This document shows, piece after piece, positions 5,963-6,738 of a stretch of 6,738 nt of DNA. The stretch is from contig CALAIJ010000286.1 in the NCBI GenBank assembly GCA_937923365.1, positions 1 through 6,738 on the forward strand, read 5' to 3'. Origin of the DNA: an uncultured Sulfitobacter sp. (lineage in GTDB: Bacteria > Pseudomonadota > Alphaproteobacteria > Rhodobacterales > Rhodobacteraceae). The position numbers were made by a program, and so were the translations under genes. Positions within the stretch are counted from its first letter, which is position 1. Each line of letters begins with the position of its first letter. Below the pieces are notes generated by a model that saw only the letters and a program-made list of their open reading frames with translations, searched no databases and had not been told where the DNA came from.

Positions 5963-6738
5963 TCATAAGGCGCGCAGCCGCTCCAGCACGGACAGCGACG
6001 GATACCCGTCGGGCAGCACACCTTGCGCCTGCTGAAACCGCCGGATGGCCCCAATGGTCAGCGGCCCCATCTTGGCATCGATTTTGACCGTATCAAAGCC
6101 AGCCGCTGTCAGCCGCTTTTGCAGCTCGATCCGCTCGTCATAGGTCAACACCCGCAACTGCCTTGGCCAGCTGTGCTGAAACGGCCCCGCACCCCTGATC
6201 CGGTCCGCCAGATGCCCAACCCCGATGACATAGGCGTCTGCGGTATTGTATTTCTCAAGCACCTCGAAGTTGTCAAACACCAGAAATGCAGCGCCCTCCG
6301 CCCCGCCGGGCAACAGGACAGAGGCAGGACCGTAGTCCTCGATAGGCCCGCGCAGCGCGGTGACACCAAGGGCGGTCCACGCGCTGGGCAAACGGCGCAG
6401 ATCACGCCGTGCTTCCAGATAGTCAAACCCGTCCGGCAGGGTGACTTCAACGCCCCAGGGCTGGCCTTTGGTCCAACCGAAATGCTTAAGGTAGGCTGCC
6501 GTCGACGCCAGCGCATCCGTGGGATCATCCCCCCAGATGTTGCGCCGTCCGTCACCGTCATAGTCCACGGCCAGCTTCTGAAAAGACGACGGCATGAACT
6601 GCGTGTGCCCCATGGCCCCCGCCCAGGAGCCTTGCAGCTTGCCGTTGGTGGTATCGCCTTGTTGCAGTATCCGCAGGGCGTCCAGCAACTCCGCTTCAAA
6701 GAACGCTGCCCGCCGCGCGTCAAAGGCCAGCGTCGTCA
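5963..6738 (-). CDS. Lytic murein transglycosylase, MltB type with C-terminal peptidoglycan-binding domain, 5'-partial
   Basis: Such enzymes cleave the MurNAc-GlcNAc bond of peptidoglycan, leaving 1,6-anhydro-MurNAc ends, in the periplasm or attached to the outer membrane. The frame runs off the right edge without a stop, giving about 257 visible residues; the TTG at 6688 is internal. The start of the visible part (TLAFDARRAAFFEAELLDAL) and GSWAGAMGHTQFMPSSF (about 6581-6631), then DYDGDGRRNIW and AAYLKHFGW, match the second half of the MltB catalytic domain. The catalytic Glu, in a VETRWG-like motif in MltB, should lie a few dozen residues upstream, outside the window, as would any signal peptide. 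The last 60 residues (about 5966-6145) are a peptidoglycan-binding type 1 domain: LQKRLTAAGF, then MGPLTIGAIRRFQQAQG. Stop TGA is at 5963-5965 (complement). It converges with the transaminase and has no visible functional link to the amine genes. Whether it is catalytically intact cannot be judged here. Confidence 0.9.
   Translation of the reverse strand, partial: TTLAFDARRAAFFEAELLDALRILQQGDTTNGKLQGSWAGAMGHTQFMPSSFQKLAVDYDGDGRRNIWGDDPTDALASTAAYLKHFGWTKGQPWGVEVTLPDGFDYLEARRDLRRLPSAWTALGVTALRGPIEDYGPASVLLPGGAEGAAFLVFDNFEVLEKYNTADAYVIGVGHLADRIRGAGPFQHSWPRQLRVLTYDERIELQKRLTAAGFDTVKIDAKMGPLTIGAIRRFQQAQGVLPDGYPSLSVLERLRAL

Overview
The window looks like chromosomal DNA from a Roseobacter-group member (Rhodobacterales, Alphaproteobacteria). 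The reasons are the G+C-rich coding style, a transaminase that I recognise as close to the Ruegeria (Silicibacter) pomeroyi amine:pyruvate transaminase, and a FAD oxidoreductase with the N-terminus usual for that group. The assignment rests on remembered protein families; no search was run. I see no rRNA, tRNA, CRISPR, insertion sequence or phage gene, and no gene-free stretch longer than about 155 bases.

Layout. Bases 1-2261 (+) are the end of a flagellar operon: the 3' part of fliK (hook-length control), then 16 bases later flgD (hook cap). FlgD meets the end of a convergent gene, and the two stop codons overlap in one TTAA at 2258-2261. Bases 2258-4406 and 4473-5870 form an amine-metabolism module. 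A FAD-dependent amine oxidoreductase of the PuuB/OrdL type reads leftward (2258-3586). A GntR/FCD-type repressor reads rightward (3741-4406), divergent from it. A class III PLP transaminase (SpuC-like, 4473-5870) follows the regulator. After a 92-base gap with a hairpin terminator, the C-terminal part of an MltB-type lytic transglycosylase with a peptidoglycan-binding domain reads leftward off the right edge.

How the genes may work together. FliK and FlgD act on the same structure, the flagellar hook. The oxidoreductase and transaminase are both enzymes that deaminate primary amines, and putrescine or its gamma-glutamyl derivative is the best guess for the substrate. The regulator between them is the obvious local controller. 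The most useful observation is a ten-base word, AATTTGATCA, at the centre of an imperfect palindrome. It occurs in the divergent oxidoreductase/regulator control region (3649-3658) and again in front of the transaminase (4424-4433). There it lies in the spacer and -10 of a promoter with a perfect TTGACA. I propose it as the regulator's operator. Otherwise the region is ordinary, and I found no convincing sign of an undescribed system.
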